Positions 22,876-32,200 of a stretch of DNA of 32,801 bases are shown piece after piece. Source of the stretch: Methanobacteriota archaeon (lineage in GTDB: Archaea > Thermoplasmatota > E2 > JACPAO01 > JAHWKR01); the NCBI GenBank assembly GCA_019347805.1, contig JAHWKR010000038.1, positions 1 to 32,801 on the forward strand. Direction: 5' to 3'. Position numbers and translations under genes: made by a program. The stretch's first letter is position 1. Each line of letters starts with the position of its first letter. Under the pieces are notes generated by a model. That model searched no databases, had not been told where the DNA came from, and saw only the letters and a list, made by a program, of their open reading frames with translations.

Positions 22876-24554
22876 TGGCGGAAGCGGAACGCTTCGAAGC
22901 GGTCGTCGTCGGCGGCGGCCCCGCGGGTCTCGCCGCAGCGTACCGTCTGGCCGACAAGGGCGTACAGACGCTCCTTCTCGAGCGCGGCAAGCATCCGGGG
23001 GCGAAGAACGTCACCGGCGGCATCCTCTACGGCCAGACCAACACCGACACCAACCTCGACGACCTCCTGCCGAACTTCAAGGAGGCGCCCGTCGAGCGGC
23101 CCATCGACGACTACATCATGCACTGCCTCGGGGACGGCAAGGTCAAGACGCTCGACATCTCCCGGCTGCACAAGCACGAACACAAATGGTCCTACTCGGT
23201 GCTGCGCGCGCCGTTCGACAAATGGTTCGGCGAACAGGTGCACAAGAAGGCCAAGGAGAACGGCGGTGGGATCCTCTCCAACGTCCGCGTCAAGGGCCCC
23301 CTCATCGAGGACGGCCGCATCGTCGGTGTCGAGACCGACGAACTGGACCCCATCTACGCCGACTACGTCGTCGCCGCCGACGGCGCCACCTCCGAGATGG
23401 TGCGCAAAGCCGGCCTGCGCGACTGGGGCGAACCGGAGAACTGGTTCCAAGGAGCCAAGATCGTCATCAAGATGCCGTCCGAGAAAGCGGTGGAGGAGCG
23501 CTTCGGTCTTGGATCCGGACGCGGCACCGCCCACCTCTTCGCAGGCGACCTGTTCTCGGGCGTCCGCGGTGGCGGCTTCATGTACACGAACAAGGACACC
23601 CTTTCCATCGGGACGGTGTTCCACCTCGACTCGCTCGCCGACTCGAAAGTGTCCCCGCATGCGCTCATGGACCGCCTGGTCGAGCACCCCATGGTGCAAG
23701 GCTGGATCGGTGACGAGGCCGAGGAGATCGAGTACAGCGCCAAGCTCGTCCCGGACGGCAAGAAGATGGCCCTCAAGACGCCGTACCGCGACAACATGGT
23801 CGCCATCGGCGACGCCGCCGGCCAGTTGCAGGCGATGGGCCCGGTCATCAAGGGCATGAATCTCGGCGTCTCGGCCGGTATGTACGCCGCCGACGCGTTC
23901 ATCGACGCCAAGGCGGCCGGCAAGGCCGGTACGGCCGCGAAGCGTTTCGCCGCGACGCTCAAGAAGTCGTACGTGCAGCGGTCGCTCCGGCCGATGCGCT
24001 ATCGGGTCGCCGCCTACTTCGGTGAGAACGAGTTCGCCAACGACCTCCTCAAATGGTCGATCACGAACGCGCTCGGCCGCCGCATCCTCAAGAGCCAGTG
24101 GGGCCTCAAGCGCGTGCAGAACGCCATGGCGAGCCCCCGCCTCGCGATGATGAACCCCGACATCGACTTCGGCTATGTGTCGCTCCCGGCGGCCGTGGCG
24201 GCCGGGTCGGGCGAAACGGTCGACGACAAAGGGCAGGTGTTCCACCCGCGGAGCCTCGCCGATCGCATCGCGGCGCTCTCATACGACACGGACATCGGAA
24301 AGCCGCACATCATCCTGCAGGACGCCGCACCCTCCGCGTCGGGGAAGGCTGTGCACACCTGCCCGGTCTCCGCGCGCGGCTTCACCAACGGCTGCTACCG
24401 CATCGAGGAGGTCAAGACGCCCGACGGCGGCAGCAAGGAAGTGGTCGCGTTCGACGTCCAGCCCTGCATCGAGTGCGGCACCTGCGCCATCATGGCTGTG
24501 ACCTCGTGGGAGCACCCTCGTGGCGGAAAAGGCGTGCAATACAAGCAAGGCTGA
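22875..24554 (+). CDS. fixC: ETF-quinone oxidoreductase FixC fused to ferredoxin FixX
   Basis: A 559-residue fusion. Residues 1 to about 430 are FixC-like: FAD motif VVVGGGPAGLAAAYRLADKG, GAKNVTGGILYG, ADYVVAADGATSEMVRKAG and GDAAGQLQAMGPVIKGMNLG. The last ~100 residues are FixX-like with a [4Fe-4S] site: Cys531, Cys534 and Cys537 in CIECGTC, ending WEHPRGGKGVQYKQG. The fourth ligand is Cys496 (HTCPV) or Cys507 (NGCYR). In bacteria fixC and fixX are usually separate genes, while eukaryotic ETF-QO is fused. It should pass electrons from EtfAB to membrane quinone; EtfABCX complexes can also bifurcate electrons to ferredoxin, which is not shown here. Confidence 0.93.
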   Translation: MAEAERFEAVVVGGGPAGLAAAYRLADKGVQTLLLERGKHPGAKNVTGGILYGQTNTDTNLDDLLPNFKEAPVERPIDDYIMHCLGDGKVKTLDISRLHKHEHKWSYSVLRAPFDKWFGEQVHKKAKENGGGILSNVRVKGPLIEDGRIVGVETDELDPIYADYVVAADGATSEMVRKAGLRDWGEPENWFQGAKIVIKMPSEKAVEERFGLGSGRGTAHLFAGDLFSGVRGGGFMYTNKDTLSIGTVFHLDSLADSKVSPHALMDRLVEHPMVQGWIGDEAEEIEYSAKLVPDGKKMALKTPYRDNMVAIGDAAGQLQAMGPVIKGMNLGVSAGMYAADAFIDAKAAGKAGTAAKRFAATLKKSYVQRSLRPMRYRVAAYFGENEFANDLLKWSITNALGRRILKSQWGLKRVQNAMASPRLAMMNPDIDFGYVSLPAAVAAGSGETVDDKGQVFHPRSLADRIAALSYDTDIGKPHIILQDAAPSASGKAVHTCPVSARGFTNGCYRIEEVKTPDGGSKEVVAFDVQPCIECGTCAIMAVTSWEHPRGGKGVQYKQG

Positions 24555-24630
24555 AAGCCGTCTCGTCCCTCTTCCCCTTCTCACTCCATTCTTTCTGATG
24601 AACAAGTCGTTCTTCTGTCCATCAGATAAC

Positions 24631-24638
24631 TTCTTAAG
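24631..24638 (+). promoter_or_regulatory. TATA-like box of the lipoprotein gene
   Basis: TTCTTAAG lies 24-31 bases before the ATG at 24662, consistent with leaderless transcription separate from the ETF operon. Confidence 0.55.
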
Positions 24639-24661
24639 GGGTCGGTCCGCCTCGGCCCATT

Positions 24662-25972
24662 ATGCGTGTCCCGACGGTCCTGACGTTCATCGCTCTGTTC
24701 TCCTCACTCGTCCTTGCCGGCTGCATCACCGCCGAGACCGGTGCGGATGACGACGAGCCCATCGAACCGACCTACGAAGACATCGTGCACGAAGAGACGG
24801 TTTCCATGACCATCTCGGTCGAGACCGGCGTCCACCCGGAAGAGACCGATCTTCCCGGCGAAGCGACGCTCACCATCCCCGACCGCTCATCCAACCTCAC
24901 GTTCACCCCCTCCTGGGAGATCGACACCAACTCGTTCCGCCTCGTCTTCGACCGCCCCGACGGCAAGAGCGACACCGTCGACACCGGCGCGGACGGCGAC
25001 CCGATCGCCTACGCCGACCCCGCCATCGGCACCTACACGCTCCACCTGCGCACCCAAGGGATCGTGCGCGAAGACACCGTCACCATCCAGGCGACCTACG
25101 AGTGGATCGAACGCGTGTATGACGAGAACGCGCCGTCCGCCATGGAACTCGGCGGCATCAGCGTCGTCCAGGACGGCGACATGTGGAAAGCCACACTGAC
25201 CACCCAGACCCAGGGCGCTGCCGACGCGTTCGATATCGGCACCTCCTCCGGCGACATCGCTATCACCTCCGCCGACGGCGACACCGCTTCCTCGGTCATC
25301 ACCCTCACCGCCCAGGCTTCGGACAAGGAGCGGGCACGGGCCGCGGTCCGCGAAGCCAAGATCGAGAACTCCATCCGCGACGGCATCCTCACCACCAAGG
25401 CCACCTGGCAGCCCAACACCGGTGGCGACGACGGGATCCGAAGGAACATCCAGATCGATGTCGTCCTCCCCGACGGCCTCGGTGGCAGCGTCGGCGCATC
25501 GAGCGGCGACATCACCATCGACGGCGTCACCTTCGGGGCGCTGGATGTGGATGTGTCGAGCGGCGTCATCGCGTTCGGGGACGGCGTCGCAGTGGACCGG
25601 CTCGTCCTCGAGACCTCGAGCGGCGACGCCACCGGGACCGTGAGGCTCTCCGGCGACACCCAGATGGACACCTCGAGCGGCGACCTCCGCCTCACCCTCA
25701 TCCCCACCAAATCGTTCCGCTTGACCGCCGAGACATCCAGTGGAGAGGTCGCGCTCAAGCTCCGTGAGTCGTCCGACATCGCCTACGACCTAGAACTCAC
25801 CACCTCCTCCGGAGACCTCAGCGCCTCCATGGACGAGGCCGAGCTCGAGCACCCCGACCCAGAGGACGACGAACGCGCCTTCCTCAGGACCGCTGATGGG
25901 AACGGTCGCGCCATCCAAGTGACCGGAAGCGTCGCCACCTCGAGCGGGGACCAGGCCTATACAGGCGCCTGA
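24662..25972 (+). CDS. DUF4097-like beta-repeat lipoprotein
   Basis: A 436-residue lipoprotein. The signal peptide has a lipobox (SLVLAGC, Cys about 20) followed by an acidic linker (GADDDEPIEPTYED). Residues about 35-175 form an Ig-like beta domain. From about 190 onward there are at least eight turns of a repeat centred on SSG(D/E/V): TSSGDIAI, ASSGDITI, VSSGVIAF, TSSGDATG, TSSGDLRL, TSSGEVAL, TSSGDLSA and TSSGDQAY. This pattern marks DUF4097/DUF2807-type right-handed beta-helix domains, seen in putative adhesins and envelope-stress proteins. It lies directly upstream of the winged-helix/FHA gene on the same strand. Confidence 0.85.
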   Translation: MRVPTVLTFIALFSSLVLAGCITAETGADDDEPIEPTYEDIVHEETVSMTISVETGVHPEETDLPGEATLTIPDRSSNLTFTPSWEIDTNSFRLVFDRPDGKSDTVDTGADGDPIAYADPAIGTYTLHLRTQGIVREDTVTIQATYEWIERVYDENAPSAMELGGISVVQDGDMWKATLTTQTQGAADAFDIGTSSGDIAITSADGDTASSVITLTAQASDKERARAAVREAKIENSIRDGILTTKATWQPNTGGDDGIRRNIQIDVVLPDGLGGSVGASSGDITIDGVTFGALDVDVSSGVIAFGDGVAVDRLVLETSSGDATGTVRLSGDTQMDTSSGDLRLTLIPTKSFRLTAETSSGEVALKLRESSDIAYDLELTTSSGDLSASMDEAELEHPDPEDDERAFLRTADGNGRAIQVTGSVATSSGDQAYTGA

Positions 25973-26008
25973 ACGCCACATCTCTTCCATTCTCCACCCG
26001 ACCCCACC

Positions 26009-26014
26009 TTTTTT
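26009..26014 (+). promoter_or_regulatory. T-rich TATA-like element before the wHTH-FHA gene
   Basis: CCTTTTTTCA, with the T-run 25-30 bases before the ATG at 26039. The same T-run lies about 40 bases after the lipoprotein stop, so it may also help terminate that transcript. Confidence 0.4.
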
Positions 26015-26038
26015 CAGCGACCCCCCTTTCCGAACGCC

Positions 26039-26746
26039 ATGGACGAGGAGACCGCACCGGTCGCCGAAGAGCTGGAGCTCGCCCGCGTCCTCGACGCCCT
26101 CTCCCATCCCGTCCGTTTGTCGTTGTTGCGCATCCTCCAGGAGCCGAAGCCCATCGGCGGCATCGTCGTGCGCGTGCCCGTCAAAGGGGACGTCGAACGG
26201 ACGCGGCCCATCTCGCGCCAAGGCGTACGCGACCATCTCGACCGGCTCCTCTACGCCCGCCTCGTCCAGACCATCGGCGACGGCGACCGCGGCACCCGCT
26301 ACATCGTCAATCCGCAGAGCCTCTACGCGCTCGCCGAATCGTTCCGCCAGATGTCGCGCTTGCGCCCCGAGGCCGAACTGGAGAACGAGACCCACTCAGG
26401 CGTGGCGCCCGGGACGCCGTTCGAACTCGCCTCTTCGTCCCTGATCCAGGTCAAAGGACCGCAAGAGGGACGCGTCTATCCTTTGACCCCCCCTGAGACG
26501 GGGCGAAGGGAATGGGTCATCGGCCGCCGACGCGGACTCGACGTCGTCCTCGACCACGACCTCCGCGTCTCCAGCGAGAACAGCCTCGTCGTCTGGGAAG
26601 GCGGCGTCTACAGCATCCAGGACCTCTACGAATCGAGGAACGGCACCTGGGTCAACTTCACCCAGTTGCCACCCCTCGAAAGACGGCCGCTCCGCACCGG
26701 AGACCTCGTGCAGGTGGGACAGACCGTGCTCCTGTTCCGGGCGTAA
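26039..26746 (+). CDS. Winged-helix protein fused to an FHA domain
   Basis: A 235-residue protein. The N-terminal ArsR-like winged helix (about 12-95: VLDALSHPVRLSLLRILQEP, ISRQGVRDHLDRLLYARLVQ) is linked to a C-terminal FHA domain (about 135-235). FHA landmarks are WVIGRRRGLDVVL (Gly162, Arg163), VSSENSLVVW and NGTWVNF. The usual S-x-x-H histidine appears replaced by Asn181. FHA domains bind phosphothreonine, so this is probably a DNA-binding protein whose partners or activity depend on Thr phosphorylation. The convergent membrane Ser/Thr kinase 200 bases away is the natural partner. The ATG fits a leaderless start. Confidence 0.88.
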   Translation: MDEETAPVAEELELARVLDALSHPVRLSLLRILQEPKPIGGIVVRVPVKGDVERTRPISRQGVRDHLDRLLYARLVQTIGDGDRGTRYIVNPQSLYALAESFRQMSRLRPEAELENETHSGVAPGTPFELASSSLIQVKGPQEGRVYPLTPPETGRREWVIGRRRGLDVVLDHDLRVSSENSLVVWEGGVYSIQDLYESRNGTWVNFTQLPPLERRPLRTGDLVQVGQTVLLFRA

Positions 26747-26923
26747 GAAGGCAAGTGCTTCCTTGCCGAACGATAAATAGCAGGAAAATGCGCGCTGGTC
26801 GGCGATTGCTTCGGGTCTTATTCTTGGATGCGTCTTGAGAGCCTGCGTCTGGTGGCCAGGGGATCGACGGGTGGTTCCGTCCGTTCCTGCTTCACCTCCA
26901 AGAGCTCGACCAAGACGCCGGGG

Positions 26924-26952
26924 GGACCGAAGGCAGTTGGTGGCTTCGGTCC
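26924..26952 (-). terminator. Hairpin between convergent FHA and kinase genes
   Basis: GGACCGAAG (26924-26932) and CTTCGGTCC (26944-26952) form a perfect nine-base stem with an 11-base loop, 12 bases beyond the kinase stop. No T-run follows on either strand, so it may stabilise mRNA ends rather than act as a classic terminator. A shorter hairpin GGCAAG-TGCTTC-CTTGCC (26750-26767) follows the FHA gene stop. Confidence 0.4.
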
Positions 26953-26964
26953 TCTCCATCCTCT

Positions 26965-29022
26965 TCACGTGCCGAGAGGGTCCTCTGCCTGGGCCGGGAT
27001 GCCGGCGAGCGACGTGCCAGAGGTGAGGGTGCCTGTTTTTACTTGGCGTAATGCGAGCCGCATTTCCTCTGCAGAGGCCCAACGATCCGACGGACGGATG
27101 GCACGCGCTTTCTCGATGATGCGACGCCACTCCGGCGGGGCTTTGCCGTCCATGCAGCGTTCCATCATCACACCGACCGAGAAGAGGTCCCCACGATGCG
27201 AGACCTGTTCCCCACGCATCTGTTCCGGGGCCATGTAGTCCGGCGTGCCCCAGAGCTTCCCGTCACCGGCGATGGTGGCCGCGGCGCGGGCGGTGGCCAC
27301 GCCGAAATCGCCGATCTTCGGCGTGCCTCTTCTTGTCAGAAGGATGTTCGCCGGTTTGAGGTCACGATGGACAACGCCGCGCTCGTGCACGGCTTCGAGG
27401 CCTGCGAGGATTCCGTCGAAGACGCGAGCCGCTTTGTCCTTCGTGAGGGGGCCGTTGCGCTGGATGTGTTCGGCGAGCGTGCCGCCTTCGAGCTTCTCCG
27501 TGACGAGAAGAATGCCGCCTTCCCAGGGTAAGGCGTCGTGCACGCGGACGACGTTGGGATGGTCCACTTGGCCTGCAAGCCGTGCCTCCTGCAGCACCGT
27601 CTGTTCCTCTGTGGCTCCCGGTGCGACCACTTCCTTCAGGACGACGTCGCGGTCGAGCAGCTGGTCCTTCGCCTCGAAGGCGCGGCCCGAGGCGCCGCGA
27701 CCGAGGAGGCGCCCGATCTCGTAGCGGCCATGCACGGTCTCGCCGGGTGCGAGTCGACCGGCGGTACGGACCGTGGACATGCGGTCCACCACTTCGGCGA
27801 CTTTCGGGTCGAGTTCCAATTCTTCCTGGAGTCGTTTCAAGTCTCGTTCGACGGCAAGGGTACGGCCGCCTTTTTCCGCTTGCTCCACGGCGGTGCGGTA
27901 CATGGCGATCTTGGCACCTTGGTCGCCACGCGGGGGGACGCCGTACATCACCGATGCGACGCGGTCGATCATCGAGCGGTAACCTTGGGAGAGGGCGAGG
28001 ATCATGACGAGGAAAACGAGGTCCAACGGCCGGAGCTGGAACCCGATACCGCCGAACGTCGCATAGGTCATCAAGAACAGCAACCACGCGATGACGAGCA
28101 CACCGGATGCCACAAGGAGCCTAGCGGCCCGGCGACGCGCCTGCAGCCGCAAACCCAGCATGTCGAACCGGACTGCGGCCACAGAAGCCAGGGCCGAGAA
28201 CAACAGCCATCTGACCGCGCCGAAAGCCTGTTCCACCATCAGCACCACCGACCCGATCACAATGCCTTGGTTCATCGCCAAGGGCTCGCTCATCATGAGG
28301 ACCGCCACTCCTGAACCCATGAGTCCACCGGCCAGCAGGCGTGACCGGAACATTTCGTTCGGTCGAAACGCGACCAGAGAAACGACCAAAAGAACCGCCA
28401 TGAGCGGCAGGAAGACCGTAGCCTCGACCACCCCGGGTGTGAACGACCAACGTTCGGCCGCGATCAACACCTGTCGGACAAGGCGAGGGCCGACCGGGAT
28501 GAACGCCACAGCCATTGCCAAATAGAAGAGGAACGTCGCCGGACGGCCGTCTCCACCCCGGATGAGGAACAAGAACCTCCCGAAGACGACTGCGTATACT
28601 CCGAACGTCACCAATTCCCAAGCCGCAGACAGCCACCTGGAAAATGAATCTGCCTCGAACCCCTGGAACACAGGAGCCACGAACAGGAAGGCCGCACAAG
28701 ACCCGCCTACGAGAAGGACGAGCGGGCGTCTGTTCAAGGCGTTCCGTTCGGGAAAGATCGAAGCGAAATAGTACAGAAAGAACGGGTCGGCCGCAGCCGA
28801 TACCAAGGCGAGCCTGACAAGAAGGCCGTCCGCGACAAGGTCGGGCAGGACACGGCGAAGCGCCTCGATGCCCTGGTTCAACGCGATGAGGAGCAAAAAG
28901 ACGGCCAGGAACACGTTCTCGGCCCGACGATTCCCGCTCAGGATGATGATCGCGAAGACGGCCGCGACAAGACTCACCGTCGCCTTCAGCGACACATAGT
29001 AGAGGGTAGGGCCGTCCAGCAC
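26965..29022 (-). CDS. Multi-TM Ser/Thr protein kinase
   Basis: A 685-residue membrane kinase. Residues 1-350 contain about ten hydrophobic segments, resembling the multi-membrane sensor halves of some histidine kinases. A helical linker follows (351-430, rich in Glu/Lys/Arg). The C-terminal Hanks-type kinase domain (433 to about 660) is complete: GRGASGRAFEA, Lys463, Glu479, VHRDLKPANILL (Asp554, Asn559), GDFGVA (Asp572), GTPDYMAPEQ and Asp612. The tail VKTGTLTSGTSLAG is Thr/Ser-rich and a candidate autophosphorylation site for FHA binding. The GTG start is supported by a good TATA box (CTTATAAA) 25-32 bases upstream. Confidence 0.93.
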   Translation of the reverse strand: MLDGPTLYYVSLKATVSLVAAVFAIIILSGNRRAENVFLAVFLLLIALNQGIEALRRVLPDLVADGLLVRLALVSAAADPFFLYYFASIFPERNALNRRPLVLLVGGSCAAFLFVAPVFQGFEADSFSRWLSAAWELVTFGVYAVVFGRFLFLIRGGDGRPATFLFYLAMAVAFIPVGPRLVRQVLIAAERWSFTPGVVEATVFLPLMAVLLVVSLVAFRPNEMFRSRLLAGGLMGSGVAVLMMSEPLAMNQGIVIGSVVLMVEQAFGAVRWLLFSALASVAAVRFDMLGLRLQARRRAARLLVASGVLVIAWLLFLMTYATFGGIGFQLRPLDLVFLVMILALSQGYRSMIDRVASVMYGVPPRGDQGAKIAMYRTAVEQAEKGGRTLAVERDLKRLQEELELDPKVAEVVDRMSTVRTAGRLAPGETVHGRYEIGRLLGRGASGRAFEAKDQLLDRDVVLKEVVAPGATEEQTVLQEARLAGQVDHPNVVRVHDALPWEGGILLVTEKLEGGTLAEHIQRNGPLTKDKAARVFDGILAGLEAVHERGVVHRDLKPANILLTRRGTPKIGDFGVATARAAATIAGDGKLWGTPDYMAPEQMRGEQVSHRGDLFSVGVMMERCMDGKAPPEWRRIIEKARAIRPSDRWASAEEMRLALRQVKTGTLTSGTSLAGIPAQAEDPLGT

Positions 29023-29046
29023 CGACAGCAGCTACTCCAGACCCAC

Positions 29047-29054
29047 TTTATAAG
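29047..29054 (-). promoter_or_regulatory. TATA box of the kinase gene
   Basis: Read on the minus strand, CTTATAAA lies 25-32 bases before the GTG at 29022. It is the clearest canonical TATA box in the window. Confidence 0.7.
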
Positions 29055-29246
29055 CTTTGAGCGGTCCAACTGCTTTTCAGGCGGCTCACAGGATGTCGGT
29101 CCCGTGGGGGAACCTACCGCTAAACCATGCAGGTTTTCCATTGCCGAAGGTTAAGTAGAAGGTCGAGCCGACGGGACCTTTTCCTCCGCTAGATTAAGAG
29201 CGCCTGTTCATCTTCTCACTTGAGGTCTGGTGACTTGGATCTATTT

Positions 29247-32200
29247 GTGCCCACTCTAAGCAACAACCGAAGGAGAACGTCCCCAATAGGCAATTCCCTT
29301 GGAGCTATGATCGCGATCCTTGTGCTTTTCGGATCAAGCCTACCCACGAGCGAGGCCAACGATCCACCGCTGACGGCCGAAGCGAGCAGTGGTCCGATCG
29401 CGCAATGGAAATTCAAGGAAGGTTCTGGGAATATTTTGCAGGATGTCACAGGGAACGGCCACGACGGTACGATCCACGGCGCGCAATGGACCACCGGCCG
29501 TAGCGGAAACGGGCTTGCTTTTGATGGAATCGATGATTTCGTCCAACTCGCCAATCCTGAAACATTGACTCCTCAGAGATTTTCTCTCGAGGCTTGGGCA
29601 CGGCCTGAGAAGCAATTGTATGGTGCGGATAATACGTACACGGGTGTCCTTGTTTCTTGGTCGGCAACAGATCACAACGCCATCGGACGAGGGTATCACT
29701 TAAGATTCTCCTCTGGGAGCGATCCAGATCAGCAATATTTCAACGTTATCAAAGGAGACGGTGGCAGCTCGTACGACGGAGCATATGATTTCACCCCCCA
29801 TGAGATTGGTCTTTGGCATCACGTGGCCGGGACCTTTGATGGGGCATATCTGCGGATTTACGTGAACGGGAACCTTCAGCAGATTGAACCCGCCTCTAGC
29901 ACCGTCGATTACCAGAACCTCCTAGGAGCGTTCATTGGAAAGTTCCAGGATAACTACTATGGTAGCAAAGGGCACTTCCATGGCATCATCGACGAGGCGG
30001 CGATCTATGATTATGCGTTATCTGCAGAAGAAATAAAAGCAAAGGCTCTCACTGCTCCAGAGCATGCCATTGCGTGCGTTGGAGACAGTAATAGCGAAGC
30101 CAGAATCACATGGACCCCTGCAGGGTCATTCGGTTCTGGATATTTGGTTCGCGTGCAGCGTCCAGGATCAGTGGAGTTCGAAGATGTTGCGTTAGTCGGA
30201 ACTACGACCACAACAGTCGACATCACCTCGAGCGGAGTGCACACATTCAGGGTCCATGGGTGGAAGAATTTTGAGATCAGTAATGATTATGCCGAAACAA
30301 TTCTAGATCCAGCGGGACCTTTCTGCAAATACATGTGGCACGATATTCTAGACGATCATAGGCTGGCAGTGACGGATGTTCCAACGTGGGAGACCTACGG
30401 ATGGCGTTCTATTGACTACCCACGTTGGTTCGCGGGAGGACAAGGCACTCCGATAGAGATCAATGTCAACATGGGCGATCTTGCGAACATGCAAGACGTC
30501 CACAAGCGATCACACTATCGGGTAGACTTGGATATCGATGTCCGAGCACCACAGTGGTTCGACGGTGACGGAAAGTTCGACCCTGTCTCGAACCAGGGGG
30601 ATAGTGGTGATGACCCATGCTACCTTGCAGGGGGCCCAGTCGTGCACATGTATGTCAATGGCGTTTATGCAGACGAGGTCCGTGCAAACCCCAAGTCCGG
30701 CTGTTCCCCTTCATTGACCTGCGAAACGTGCCCTTCTTACTCGCTTGATTCAGATGAGGCCGGAAAAGGGCTGTTCCTTCTCGTGCCACAGGATCTTATC
30801 AACCCGGGGGATAACACGTTCAAGTTCGTGATCCGTAAGCCCTCGTATACTACAACCTCAGCTGCGCACGACTCACTCCTTGATCATTATGTCGTCCGGT
30901 TGAAATCTGTGATGGTGGAACTGGTGGCTCCGCCCGTCCATTTCCTGCACGGTTGGACACCAGCACCCAATCCCACCCATGAAGATCGCCCGGTCGGCTG
31001 GCACGACGATTTGGCTCGGCGAATCAACGATTACGCAACGACACGCCTCTCTCAGGATCCATGGAGGTGGTCGCGCATCGACCAAGGTCAAGATCCCTTC
31101 GTTCTCTTCAAGTACGACCGCAAACAGGAGTGGAGGTTTTCATCCACCGATCTGTACTACGACATTCGGGACAAGTATGCGTCACTCGGGTTCGGCGGCG
31201 ACGGTTGGCTTTTCGGACACTCCATGGGAGGTCTCGTCAGTCGATGGTACGTGGAGGTTATGGGAGGTGATACTCGAATCGAGAAGATCGCGTTCACCGC
31301 GACACCTCATACGGGGACACGGGTAGCGCGAGACTACACGGACCATGGCTGCGATGGGGAGTGGATTCCGACGGTCGGATTCATCGGACCGTATGATGAC
31401 GCTGATGGAAAGAACCTTGAAAAGTCGCGCCGGTTCCGGTATGATTGCGACGACCCAGTCAGTTGGAAACCCTGGCACGACTTAAATGTCGGTGCATACG
31501 ACCGCATCTCCGGGAGGGATGTGGCGGCGGATTTTGGACTCCGGCCCGATCATCCTCCGACGTTCTTCATGAACGATTATGCGTTCCCGGCCTCTGGTGT
31601 CCAATATTTCACCGTAATCGGCGACGGCGTAAAAGACGACGGGTCGTGCCTGTGGGCTTGCACGGCCGGGGACGGACAGGTCCCAGTGAAGAGCGGTACA
31701 TTGAACTGGACCTTGCCGTATGCGGTCATTCAGAAAACTGACGATTCAACGAACGCGTTCAAGTTCCACGAATCGATCCCTGCTCAGGAGCAAACCGCGA
31801 TTTGGTTGGCCCGCTACTTCTTGAGCTTGGACGTCAGGACCGGAGAGCTCAGTCCAGCAGGATACTATCCGATCGGGAATCCTGATGATTCTCAGTACCG
31901 ATCACCCATCGCGAGCCATCGAGATGGCCCAGGAGCCTCCGAAACTCAGGATTCGGAAGACGTGACAACGGCCCCCCCTGGGACACGCATAAGCGTCGAC
32001 CAGACGGCTGTGGTGTTCGGCAACCAAAGCCTCGAGAACGAAAAGACGTTTACCTTCAACCGAAAAGACAATGGTACCGTGGCTATCGCCGTTCGCCTGA
32101 CGCCGTATGACGAGAATCTTGTCGTCTCTCTTACGGACCCTGAAGGTGGGTCTATCTCGAGCGCCGGCCAATCGTCGGTGAGCGGTTCTCACGAATTGGT

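Noticed and set aside
22788-24245. 485-codon minus-strand frame opposite fixCX
   Set aside because: Shadow of the conserved ETF-QO gene; long antisense frames are expected at this GC content.
25250-25960. Repeated TCGAGCGGCGAC words in the lipoprotein gene
   Set aside because: They encode the SSGD turns of the beta-helix repeat and need no separate DNA-level explanation.
26774-26840. TATA-like GATAAATAG followed by a 16-codon frame between the FHA and kinase genes
   Set aside because: The peptide has no visible feature and the box is AT-rich on both strands; too little to call a gene or RNA.
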